64,000 nucleotides of DNA from Anthoceros angustus (taxonomy: Eukaryota > Streptophyta > Anthocerotopsida > Anthocerotales > Anthocerotaceae), in assembly GCA_010909165.1 (NCBI GenBank), contig MU008166.1:744001-808000 (forward strand), given 5' to 3'. Under the pieces are notes generated by a model. The model ran no database searches, was not told the DNA's origin, and saw only the letters and a list, made by a program, of their open reading frames with translations. Within the stretch, counting starts at the first letter, position 1. Each line of letters opens with the position of its first letter. Positions 53,931-64,000 of this stretch are shown one piece after another. Position numbers and translations under genes: made by a program.

Positions 53931-56429
53931 AGCACTTCCTTGGGGAAGAAATAAGTAGGGTTTTGTTTTTTCAGAGGATCGGAGGATAAATAAGGCGGAA
54001 AAGGAGGAATAAGCATGGATAGCACTGACCGACTCGGAGTATACTCGGACTCGAGTGGGCAACGACTCGACCTACTATGGCGTGCACCGACTACGCCGGT
54101 AACGGATAAGTCCGGACCCCACTCCGAGTCAAAACAGGATAAGTACGCCAGGGAAAGTAACTTAGAAGTTGAGTCGTGAGGACAGACTAGGCGGCGCCAC
54201 GTGGACGGCCCCGAGTGGAGGTCGGCATGCAGCAGCCAGACTGAGCCTGCCGCAGGCAGTATTCACGCCCGCGGACGCGCGCGGGCCGGAGTACGCGCGT
54301 AAGCAGTGTAAGCGGAGGCGTAAGGTCAATAAGCCATGCACCGCGCTACGGACAGGAAGAGGCGCCCCGCGTTACTCCCAAAGGCGCGTCAAGGAAGGTC
54401 ATTACCGCAGCCGAGACACCTCGCTTTCTGCGCCCGCAACCCGGCTCGGCGCTATCTCTTTGAGCGCCCAAGCACCTTCGAGCGTGGTTCACTGGGTTGA
54501 GCAACGCGGGCGCGAGGAGGGCGATCGCTGAACTCCTCGCCAGCCACAGAACAAGGGGAGACGGCGATGGCACCCAAAAGCTCATGGAGGTTTGGGAGCC
54601 ATGGAACCTCGTGAGCGCAACATTGTGACCCGCGCTATCCGGACTTTGGGCCCGGAGGAAGCGGAGAATTAGTGAGGAGTGGCACTGGATGTGTTCCAGG
54701 TCTCGACGCTCGACTCCCGTCCGGAGTTCGCCCAAGATGTTGGCGGCGGTCAACAAGGAGGTTCGGTCCAAGAACCTCCGGAGGACCCGAGGCGATGGAC
54801 CTTGAGGTCCCGAGGCGCCTACAACCGCCCAAAGGAGGAAGAAGGGGTGTGGTGCCGAGCCCCTCAAGGCGGGAAGATAGGGCCGCCGCGATGCGCCGAG
54901 GCTCGAACGCAGAGGACCACCAACGGCTGGTTGATATCCGACCGCCGACACCGAGTAAGGCGGTAGCCGGATCATTGTCCATTGAACTCGCCACCAAGGT
55001 GGATCACCTTGGTGATAACCGCTGGTATTCTCGCATGCGCCGCTGGGGAAGAGGGCGGACTGGGAAGGATTATCTTCGCCTCGGCTCAGAGGCCCGCAAG
55101 CTAAGGAGCGAGAGCCTCACTGGGCCGCCCCATACCGATCCATGTATGGGGACATTTCGAGCCTCAAGGAGGGAGAGCTGAGGGCGCCCAAAGGACCGAG
55201 GCCCCGCCAAGTGGAGCGTGCAAGGGCGCCGAGGTGGGGGCCGACCTCAAGGCCAAACGGACCCGGAGGAGGACGATCGAGGGAATTCGACTCCATACGT
55301 CTGAACGGACCCCTCACCACCTGTGGAAGTATGGGAGGAACCCCGCTTCCCTCCTCCCGGTCACCGAGCACAAGGAGAAGAGGCCGACCCAATAGCCCAC
55401 CACTACCCACAACCACACCGGAGCTCACGGACCGGGGAACCAAGAGACGCAAGATCCACAACGCAAAGACCTCGTGACGGTGCCAAGACTTACCCCGCCT
55501 ACCTGAGTGGCAAGAAGTGAAGAGGCGGTAAGGAGGCGTAGGGACGCCGCCCAAGGAGCAGGAGGTCACCGCGCAGCACTGAGCCGGCCCCTGCCTCCGG
55601 CTGTGAAGAGGCAAAAGGGCTTGCTCCTGACCCCTCACCTCCTCCGAGCCCCGTGAGAAAAAGGGCGAGAAGGAGCTCGCGCCAAAGGGCCAAGGAGGGT
55701 GAAGCTCCTGAGTCAAAGACTCGTGACCTAAGGGTCCCGATTAGGTCCGAGAACCCACCGACTTACTCCGGACTGTATGGAGGTCCTCATGATCATGGAC
55801 CCGCCTCCCACTACGGACTTTGTGGGAGCCTCACGGCCGTGGAAGAAACACGGCTTGCCACCATGGAGGATGCTTTGGGGTCTCTGGCCGAGAAGACCCA
55901 GGAGGTAGAAGCCACCCGAGGCATGGTACTCCTCCAGTGAGCAGCTGGAGGGGCCCAGGAGGCAAGGAGGAAGGCCAAGCTCGGCCGAATTGAGGAAGGG
56001 GAAACGGGAGGCCGAGAGGAAGTCCGTCCATTCGCAAGGACCGACTAAATTCCTTCACCGGAGGAGCTGGTGCTAAGGAGGCCCAAGCGCGGCCGAGGAC
56101 CTCCGCAGTGAGAGGGTAGCGCAGAGGCTAAGAGGCCCCGGCAAGCGAGAGGGCTCGGACCGGTGGAGGAGGCGGCCCGACCAGACCAGCCAAGTCGAGA
56201 AGCCTGTGAAGGTGGCCAAGGAGGAGGCGGAAGCCACGCAAGAGCGACCGCGATCACCATCGGCGTGATCGAACCGGTGGAGGAGGCGCAGCCACGGCCA
56301 ATCAAGACCGAGAAAAGAAGAAAGCACTGACGAGCTGCAGAACACCGGAGGCCAAGACCCGGAAATCGGGACCTGGCGCAGCAGGAGGTAGAAGGGAAGC
56401 GGCAGGAGCTGGAGGACAGCAAGGACACC

Positions 56430-56666
56430 TTGGAGTTACAACTCCAAGACGCGTCGGAGAAGCAGGGGGTTCTCAACGAGAGAGTCCAAGACTTCGAGCG
56501 GGAGATAGAGCGCCTCCAGCTCTGCCTGAAGATGGAGCAGGAGGCGGCGGAGCAAGCGCAGACCAGCCAGGCCCAGGAAGCTCGTGACAAGGAGATGGAG
56601 GATCTCCGGACTCAGCTCCGTGAGGTGGAGCAAAGAAGGAGATGGAAGACCGCAAGGAGACCTTGA
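56430..56666 (+). CDS. Coiled-coil segment of element E
   Basis: This is the cleanest stretch of the element's coiled coil: RVQDFEREIERLQLCLKMEQ followed by EARDKEMEDLRTQLREVEQR, with continuous heptads. Counterparts in D near 45760 and 46650 carry the same words with frame breaks. A role in particle or protein assembly is only a guess. Confidence 0.5.
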   Translation: MELQLQDASEKQGVLNERVQDFEREIERLQLCLKMEQEAAEQAQTSQAQEARDKEMEDLRTQLREVEQRRRWKTARRP

Positions 56667-57883
56667 GTCAGCCCAAACTACCATTGAGAGGAATGGTCCG
56701 CAGGCGTGGTCGATCAGAACGAGAAATAGAGCGGCTCCAGCTGGCGACGAGGCAGACGCTGGATGGGAGCGTGACGCCGAAATGGAGAAGGACTCAAGGC
56801 CCGCAGAGCTGCCCGACCGTCTGGAGAGGGAGATGGCGAGTTAATGAATGGAATGGAGAAGCGAGAGCACCGGAAGTGCATAAGAAGCCAGTCCGCTTGA
56901 GAAAGAAGTGAAGGGGAACGCCGCTATGGCCGGTAAGTCAGCGGAGCGAAGCGACGGAGTTGGAGTTGGTGGAGCAATGCATGGTGACCGAGGCGCCTGA
57001 GCTCAATGCCCGGCCCGCTATCAAACCCGGCAGGGAGGTGGTCCAACAGCCGCAAAGACGCCTCCCGAGCACCTATGGCGAAGGGAGTATCGGTGCTCGG
57101 GCACGTGGAAGAGGCAATCCAACAAGTGGATTCGGACTTTGCCTATTACCACGCCGAGCCCCTGAGGCCTCCCGCCACCACGCAGGGGACCGGAAGGCTT
57201 AAGGGCATGGGGACAAGACGGGACTCTAGTGGCCCCTGCTTGGAGACCACTGGGGAGAAGAGCCTCAAGAGGAGCGAGACGCAACGGACCCTGTGGTAAG
57301 TTCACCGCAACCCGCCGGGAGAAGGGGTGACGGCCCCAAAGGGGCGCAGGAGGAGCCAACCCGACCCAAGACAAGGGTCGGGGTAGGGATGAGGACCTAG
57401 CAAGACGAGGTCCATAAGGGGTCCGAGCTTGGGGACCGGACTGAACACCGAGGTCCGAACCTCAGACGAGGCCGACCCACAGACGGGACTCAGAAATAAG
57501 ACTGACTCGGAGTTCAGATCGGAGACCGACCTCGAGGTCCGGACCAAAAGAAGGAGGAGCCCCTCTCGACTTACGCTTAGGGGAGCAGATAGCGGTGGCC
57601 CCACCGGGGGACCCACGGGAGGCGAGGAGGATGACGTGGTAACGGGCGCCGACCGCCGAGCCAACCCGATGTGATTCCGGGAGAAAGGAGGGGTCCCGCC
57701 ACGGATCATCCGATTGCGCGCCCGCAACTGTGACGGGAGATTGGACCACCAATCCCAAGGCGGAACCGGACCTTCCCACCCCACCGACGAAGGAGATAGG
57801 AGGGGAAATAGGATGGTAGGCGATTAGTATACGAAATGCCATCACCGTAATAGGGGTGTAATAAAGGCGCCGACTTGGGCGTA

Positions 57884-57909
57884 GTATAAGAGGGTCACGC
57901 CTCAATAAA
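57884..57909 (+). promoter_or_regulatory. TATA box and polyadenylation signal in the terminal region of element E
   Basis: GTATAAG at 57883-57889 is followed 15 bp later by AATAAA at 57904-57909. Such spacing is common in the LTR of small plant retroelements, where transcript start and end lie close together. The same layout occurs near 50050-50080. Confidence 0.4.
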
Positions 57910-58299
57910 TCATCTTTCTTGGTATTGATGTCGTTCTTGATCTTCGGCGAGCCTTGTTGGACTCCTTGTAGTCTTCGCCTTCTTCTCCGCTTTCCTCATT
58001 TAATAACCGCTTTAGTTCGGATGTACGTAAGTATACTCGGATTTTAATCTCTTTTACGCAAAGACTATCTTTGTCCATGATGGTCCTTCCATCCTTAGCG
58101 GACATAAATAGCCTATGTAGCTGCCTTCACCTACATGCCATCTACGTAAACGCTCATAGAAAACACGCCCAAGTCGCTTCACATTGCTCCGCCACTTCTC
58201 CCACACAATGCCGAAGTCCCATGATGAAAAATTCGCCCAAGTGCACTATAATAAACTCTTCTTTCTTGTAAAGGTTGAGAAAGTAAGTACCTTGATCAC

Positions 58300-58937
58300 C
58301 TTTCTCGACAAGCCTCACGCCAATTCGACACACCAATTTTACGCGAGGGTGGAATTTCCTATTCGATACATCCGATTCAACTCCCCACGCCTCGCCGCCA
58401 CCGCCATTCTCCCTCCTCCATGTCGTTGCTAAATCAGCTAGCAAGCACAAGTGCTTCAAAACATCATAGCTACACTACTTCCGTAAGACATTCAAAGAAA
58501 TGGTTTCAGACTCTTCCTCTTCCCTCTCCAAAGGTATAGATAACGCAAGGGAAACAACATATGCGAAAGGCAATCGCCTTGTATCTTCCACTCATCCGAG
58601 AAATAGCACACAAGATGTACACGACGCCTGAGGCCACTCGGCTTCTCAAGCTCAAGAGGCATTGGGAAAGCATTTTGAAAACCCGATAGTTAGTACTACC
58701 GGATGCGCAATCGATTCAAGGTGAAGTTTATTCCCGTGGTCGAGCTTGAAACTCTTCGAGGCTCCTCGATTGGGAGAGGACTGCCTTTTGCCGCATATGT
58801 ACCATCGAGGCCGAGGGAGGTTCGTGGTCCCAAAGGGCTTGACGCCATGGAGATTGTTTGCGGCCGATGTCTTCTGCCTTGCCGCTTCGTGCAGGAGGCC
58901 GAGGACCAGCGGTGGTGCGCACTGATGGAGGAACTGC
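58300..58937 (+). repeat. Captured ankyrin-gene 5' end, copy C
   Basis: It again runs from the flank through the start codon (ATG at 58847). The downstream frame reads MEIVCGRCLLPCRFVQEAED, matching the QEAE word that follows the N-terminus in both ankyrin-like genes (FFRQEA). Confidence 0.8.
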
Positions 58938-59130
58938 TTAGAAATCTATAGGATTGGTGCAACACATCACATATCGAAGTTATGAGTATAAGTCCTAGAA
59001 GTATACAGGACTATCCCAGAGCGAGGTAGGGTTTCATACTATCGAGAGTATGACAAGGGCAAAGGTTATATATGTGTGCATAGCACACCATTTTAATGTA
59101 ATCGAACTTGGGACTTACTATTTTCTAACA
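58938..59130 (+). repeat. Solo LTR-like insertion, copy C
   Basis: Matches the other three copies. Here ACTGC lies directly before TTAGAAATC and ACTGC follows TTCTAACATAGT, which may be the target duplication. Confidence 0.6.
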
Positions 59131-61069
59131 TAGTACTGCTTTCTAACTTTAACTGGGGGATGGCATCCGGCCCCTCCTCAACAAGTGGATCCGCAGGAGT
59201 TGACAGCCCATGATTCGGGCTCACGGACATGTTGGACCAAGTCCGCTGGCACTCACCGGCTCCGTATGGAGGTGCGGTCGAGGAAGTGGTGAAGGCTAAA
59301 TCTGATGAGGAGGAGGCTAGGCGACAGTTGGAGGAAGACAAGGTGCACCGGAGGAGGTGAGGATCAAAATCCAGGAGGATTTACGCAAGGCCCGGAGGAG
59401 TTACACCATGACGAGTCACAGGAATCGCCATGGCTCGATGGGACATGATGCCCATGAAGCAAATCAGAGATGCTGGAGAACTGTGCCCAAGAGCAAGAGG
59501 TAGCCTGCGGGAGAAGGTCCGTTGGCAGCCCGACAAGCGGAACGTAGACGAGGCGGGGCCGAGCCGAAGGAGAGGGGAAAGGAAGAGGAGCAGTTCACGA
59601 CCGAGGTAGTAGAAGCCACTAATGGAATGAAGGGAGAGACGACCGCAGAGCAAACCCCTACCATGGTCGTGGAACAAACGACCGCCGTGGAGTCTACTAC
59701 AGCGGAAATCCCCACCGACGTTGGAGAACCCGCCTGAGGCAACCATGAGCGCAAGAGGAGGCAACGTGGCATCCTTCGAAGGCATGGTTCATGCGGTGGG
59801 TAGTCCACGGGAGGAGGGGGTAAGCACCTCATCTGCAGCAGGAGGCCATATTATGTTGCGGCACATGGATGAGGGATCTTATGTTCCTGGTCTCTATGTG
59901 AATGGGGAACGCGTGCTTAACCTTACTGTCCATGTGCGTGTGGGAATAGGAGGGACCAGGGCTTACCTTTTGCAAGTGAGGACTCGAAGTGGATGGTTCT
60001 TCCACTGCTTTCTATGGGACTCGCTTAGACTGAGGCGCCTTGAAGGAGCTTACTGGAGGAGGAAGCCCGGCATGGTGGAAGAGGGGCCAGATCGATTAAC
60101 AGCAAGCAAGGGTGGATGGAGCTCAGAACAGGACACACCCGCGATTAGGTGCGAGGAGCTCACCAAAGGGGAAGCGAGGTGGAGATTTTATGGGAGGATT
60201 TACCGACTAGCGACGAGGAAGGAGGGTCCATGGATTCGGCAGCAGAGAACTAAGGGCCAAAGCACTGTGACGGAGGAGGGCGGAGATAACGAGACAGGGA
60301 GTAGTGGCATCCTAGGAATAGAACTTTGATAGGATTAGGTAGGATGCCATCCTCGGACCTAAGGCCGTCCGAAATTGTAGCGCCTGCTCAAATGCTTTTA
60401 GGACTGGATATTCGTGGGCTATGACGCCCCACTGTATAAAGGGGCTTGTGCCTCACATCGATACCCTCGGTTGAGATCCCCACGCCGCGTGGCTGGTTGG
60501 AGACGGCCGATCGACGGAGGTGGTGTGCGCGAGACACTCCTATGGGTGGTCGAGAGCTTGCTCGCAACCGGTGGGGAAGGGTGATAGAGTTCCTCACGAC
60601 AACGGAGGAGGAAATCGAGGATTGGCGCGGGTCTGGAGCTTGCTTGTAACGCCGTGACGCCCGAGAATTCTTCTTTCCTTACCCTTTGCCTGGTTGTGTT
60701 CCAAAATTAAGAGAGTGTGTGTGTATGGGTGGAATGCGGCAAAGTTTGAGGTGCTTATGAAGCGCTTGATCAAAGTTTAGTGCTTTACTAATTGATACAA
60801 TTGATTAAAAGAGGTGGGCTTTTATAGCCTATGTATGAAGAGTTGTACCTCTTCAAGACAAGATACCAAAGGGTATGACCACACTGGGTTGCTTTTAGCC
60901 ATAACCAACGCGGGTCCATTTCTAACTCTCCCTCTCGACTAGTTGGGTTATCTAAATCAAAGAACTAATAGTCATTTGTCATGGAGTATTGTATAGAGTT
61001 CCCGAATCGGTAAATATTTGAGTTCCTCGAATCGGGCAAGATCCCCTGACCTTTCGAGGCAACAACAAG

Positions 61070-62213
61070 ATGCCTTCGCATTATTCGCATCCATTTGTCC
61101 GCCATGTAGACAAATTATATCAAGCGGGACCGGATGGAAGAGAAAGCTTGTGGGTAATAGATGCAGATTCCTCGTGTTGTCTCGCTTGCACGATTTTGAG
61201 AAGCCGAGGACATTTCACGCACACATCACTTGCGTGGAAAATTCTTGAAACAGGTATTGGTGGCCGAGCATGCATCAGATGCTGGAGTTTGTGAAACGTA
61301 GACGCGGCCACGGGTTGGCAAACCTCCGCCACAACCCAATGGCCATTGGTCCCAATCTCGCACCGGCCCCATTCGAAAATGGGGCATAGACTTTGTTGGC
61401 CCCATCCAGCCCAAGACGAGGAGCCGCCAAAATCAGTACATCCTGGTTGCCACCGACTATTGCACGCGTATGGTGGAGGCGCAGGCCCTCCAGGTCGACA
61501 CAGCTCATGTTGTGGCCAGGTTTGTCTATGAGCAGATTATTGCCCGCTACGGATGCCCCCTAGAGCTTGTCAGCGACAGGGGGTCGCACTTTGTAAATGA
61601 GGTCATTTCTCATATGACGGTCTACTTCAACGTACCATGTGAAAATAACTCCTTATAATCCGAAGGCCAACGGGTTGACGGAGAGGGCAAACGGGCTCTT
61701 ATGCAGGATCCTGAACAAACTTACGGTGGAATATGCATACGATTGGGATCTCAAGCTCCACTCGGCACTTTGGGCATACAGGACTGCGGAAAAAATAACG
61801 ACTCAGCAAACACCGTACTACCTCACCCCACGACTACTCTGAATGCTCGCTGAATTTGAAATTCCTACCCTGCGCATCCAGGAATCTAACCGCATGAACG
61901 TTGAGGAAAGCCAACTGAACGCCTTGTCACCGCCAAACACATGTAGGATAGAATGCGTTGTCATGCGAAGCGAACGAAGGCATGGCATGACAACCGGTTG
62001 CGGAAACAAGAGTGGGTGGTACATGGTGACTTGGCCCTACTATATGACAATAGATATATGCACTTTCCCGGCAAGCTTCACCTTCGATGGATGGGACCAT
62101 ATAAAGTCCTAGAAGTCTTCGCAAATGGCTCCATACAGCTCCAACAGTTAAACGGGCCGCCCCTACCAACCAGGGTCAACGGTTGGAGGGTCAAGAAATA
62201 CTACACCTAAGTT
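61070..62213 (+). pseudogene. Ty3/Gypsy integrase, unit C
   Basis: The order is a zinc-binding H2C2 segment (GHF..H, broken), then the core with GIDFVGPI, TDYCTRMVEAQALQVDTAHV, LVSDRGSHFVNEV and NGLTERANGLL, which give the D, D and E of the catalytic triad. The C-terminal domain follows (HGDLALLYDNRYMHFPGKLH, RWMGPYKVLEVFANGSIQLQ) and the stop is at 62208-62210. It joins cDNA ends to the host genome. Frameshifts near 61200, 61630 and 61860 disable this copy. Confidence 0.8.
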
Positions 62214-62232
62214 GGCGAGGGCGCCAACAAAT

Positions 62233-62243
62233 GAGAAGGGGAG
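62233..62243 (+). other. Gypsy polypurine tract
   Basis: GAGAAGGGGAG lies 20 bp after the integrase stop and directly before the putative LTR start TGTAAACAATC. The position is as expected for plus-strand priming. Confidence 0.6.
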
Positions 62244-62245
62244 TA

Positions 62246-62555
62246 TGTAAACAATCTGGTATCTGGAAACTCCCTGTTGGATTGTGTCTTTGGGTGATTT
62301 TTTTTTTTGTTTTCTTGCTAAGTTTGGTGTTAAGAAAGGCTAGGTTGTTAGTAGGAAGGAATATTTATACTAGAAAGTGTCCGTGGCCTATGAGTTTTGG
62401 GTTGTTTTCTAGGTTGAATAATAATCAGTCCTTGGACTATGAACTTGATACTCCTTGGCCTTCGGTCTTGGAATATTCAACAAAAAGCCTATATAAGGTC
62501 GATGTGGTGGAGATGGTTCGGGTATGCACCTTGCTGGGTAAGAGGGTGCTTGACA
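62246..62555 (+). repeat. Gypsy LTR (3' end of unit C)
   Basis: The 310-bp segment starts TGTAAACAATCTGG and ends GTGCTTGACA, so it has TGT...ACA ends. A TATATAAGG box lies at 62490-62498. It is followed by GGGGGATGGCGTCCGG and the gag start, as in the other units, so it also behaves as a 5' LTR for a new copy. Confidence 0.55.
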
Positions 62556-62640
62556 GGGGGATGGCGTCCGGCGCGGCCCCTCCTCAACAAGTGGATCTGC
62601 AGGAGTTGACAGCAGCCATGATTCGGGCTCAGTCGGACAC
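62556..62640 (+). pseudogene. Truncated gag start after the LTR
   Basis: The sequence reads APPQQVDLQELTAAMIRAQS, the start of gag, then joins the captured ankyrin-gene 5' flank at 62640 over the shared bases around CACTACTTC. Confidence 0.6.
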
Positions 62641-63087
62641 TACTTCCTGCGTAAGACCTTTATAGAAATGGTTTCCAGACCCTTCCCTCTTCCCTCTCCA
62701 GTGGCAGATAGATAACGGGCAAGGGAAACGACATATGCGAAATAGCCGTTCTCGCAATGGATGCTTTGGCGTTCCAATTCTTGGGTGTGAGATTCCTCAT
62801 GTCATACTGCAGTCTGGAGGCAATCAGCTTGTATCTTCCACTCATTTGAGAAATAGCACACAAGATGTACACACACGACCGAGGCCACTCGGCTTCTCCT
62901 GAAGCTCAAGAGGCATCGGGAAAGCATTTTTGAAAAACCTGATAGTTAGTACTCGCCAGCTGCGGATGCGCAACTGATTCAGTGCGAAGTTTATTCCCGG
63001 CTGTGTCGAGCTTGAAACTCTTTCGAGGCTCCTCAGATTGGAAGAGGACTGTCTTTTTGCTGGGCATATGTACCATCGAGGCAGAGG
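62640..63087 (+). repeat. Captured ankyrin-gene 5' flank, copy D
   Basis: This copy is closest to the gene 1 flank: it keeps the GGATGCTTTGGCG and ATTCCTCATGTCATACTGCA segment that units A-C lack. It ends near 63087, before the start codon. Confidence 0.8.
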
Positions 63088-63544
63088 CACAAGTCGAACT
63101 TCTGCAGCCGTTGTAATGTTCATATTGTAGTACAAGAAAAACCACTACGATAGGTCAAGCAGCATATCATCATCGTTGCAGATTCTTCAGTTGCCCAAAG
63201 GTAGCAGGGAGCCACCCCAGACTCCAGTGTCATGTATATTCCTGCAAGTATATCGAGAGAAAGCAAACTTGCTGTGAATTTCCTCGAGGCACTTGTCAGT
63301 AAGAATTGACCAGTTGCGCGAATTGACTGTCTGTGCTTGCTACCTCGGTGACAGTTCCCTCACATGTACGTAAGTTGAGACAGGTCCCCAAGTTTGCAGG
63401 CAGTGACGAATCGAATGGGAAATATGATAGACTCTTCCCCATACGCTTCTCTTGGCCGATACATCCCCGGCTACACGCGGCGCTTCATTTTAGTGCATAG
63501 TGTTTTGTTTGAACCGAACCCAGGTCACCTTGAATCCTAGCATA
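63088..63544. other. Spacer with possible kinase relic
   Basis: A segment near 63385-63420 (CCCCAAGTTTGCAGGCAGTG) resembles 30070-30110 near the receptor-kinase relic. Otherwise nothing is recognised. Confidence 0.3.
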
Positions 63545-64000
63545 GCGAAGAGACTGTGGCTTGCCCGCCTGAAATGTTGACGGTTCGTCGTCGGGCAGTG
63601 ACTGAATGTCCAGGAGGTGTTGGAGAATGGAGGGGTCGGAGGACAAGGCTTGGTAGTCCTGCTGTAGCGTGGGCTAGCAGCCTCGGGCCAGTAGAGAATT
63701 TTTGCAACACTTGTCCACCAGCATATTCACTGCGTCCTCATTCCTCACTCTCTGTGCAGTCCGCAAAGATAGAGAGAGAGACGCTGTACTCCAGCTACCT
63801 TGCTCTCCCGCCTATCAAAACATTCGAGGCATGTTCTGAGCACGAATAAATTCATCGAAATGCCCTTGCAACCACAAGCGGGACTGCAAAGCAAATTTTT
63901 GCACGGGAAGAAAGAAAGATTTTACTCACAGCGCACTTCTCCGATTCCCCTGCCAGCAGAAGGTACTCCACTACTCTTGTTTCTCGACTTCGTATCGCCT
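63545..64000 (-). pseudogene. Third ankyrin-like paralog, inverted and broken
   Basis: Minus-strand reading gives the end of exon 2 (64000-63930), a 178-bp intron with GTGAGT and CACAG borders (63929-63752), and exon 3 from 63751. The intron length is the same as in gene 1. Exon 3 has lost about 130 bp after DKCC and meets a stop (TAG) at 63674-63676, after LLARGC. The remaining sequence still resembles the family 3' end. The gene runs off the window, so its front half cannot be judged. Confidence 0.75.

Larger units (their letters stand above)
53931..57940 (+). mobile_element. Non-autonomous coiled-coil element E
   Basis: This is the least rearranged copy of the element also seen as D, about 4.0 kb. 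It holds a leader, the N-terminal frame (54566), the KVDHLGDN region near 54990, a long coiled-coil region (55.8-56.9 kb), the VDSDFAYYH segment (57.1 kb), an acidic tail, and then a promoter-like end with a TATA box and polyadenylation signal. No polymerase or integrase is present. Confidence 0.65.
57941..62245 (+). mobile_element. Composite retroelement array, unit C, with complete Gypsy 3' end
   Basis: The order is as in A and B: leader (57950-58300), captured ankyrin-gene 5' end (58300-58937), solo LTR (58938-59130), gag (59152-60329), spacer, integrase. Unlike A and B, the integrase is not interrupted at VEYAY; it continues DWDLKLHSALWAYRT and reaches its C-terminus, a polypurine tract and an LTR. 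Unit C therefore shows the parent element. Confidence 0.8.

Overview
The window looks like nuclear DNA of a land plant. Evidence: multi-exon genes with GT-AG introns, a dirigent-domain fragment (an embryophyte family), a receptor-kinase relic, an F-box/kelch-like relic, and Ty1/Copia, Ty3/Gypsy, LINE and MITE sequence. Introns of about 97-108 bp in the first gene resemble the short introns of Selaginella-type lycophytes. That placement is an inference, not a proof. No CRISPR array, rRNA gene or bacterial operon was seen.

Layout. (1) 201-4824, minus: a four-exon gene for a coiled-coil protein of about 1437 residues with a possible C-terminal membrane anchor. (2) 5.5-7.4 kb: possible exons of an unrecognised gene and a dirigent fragment. 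(3) 7972-25077: one Ty1/Copia insertion, proven by matching LTRs, polypurine tract, tRNA-Met-type primer site and a CTCAC target duplication. It splits an F-box/kelch-like gene and carries a 13.4-kb TIR-bounded insert (two 3.9-kb tandem units with CG-alternating satellites) and a 538-bp TA-flanked MITE. (4) 26.4-33.0 kb: two tandem three-exon paralogs encoding MG(N/I)VCGRC-initiated, ankyrin-like proteins; the first has fourteen 14-residue repeats, the second one. A third, inverted and broken paralog lies at the right edge. (5) 33-37 kb: AT-rich spacer with three tandem-repeat arrays and a LINE tail. (6) 37-62.6 kb: a head-to-tail array of a composite retroelement in the order A-D-B-E-C. A, B and C carry a captured 5' end of the ankyrin gene family, a solo LTR, a gag-like coiled coil and a Gypsy integrase. 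D and E are insertions of a second, non-autonomous element encoding a long coiled coil.

The most interesting signals are three. The composite element has amplified the 5' flank and start codon of the neighbouring gene family. The partial duplications inside the array break at short microhomologies and all jump backward. Differences between repeat copies concentrate next to CG and CHG positions, while the tandem genes at 26-33 kb stay open, which suggests sequencing error at methylated cytosines or a methylation-linked mutation process. Many repeat ORFs here are therefore unreliable at the base level.
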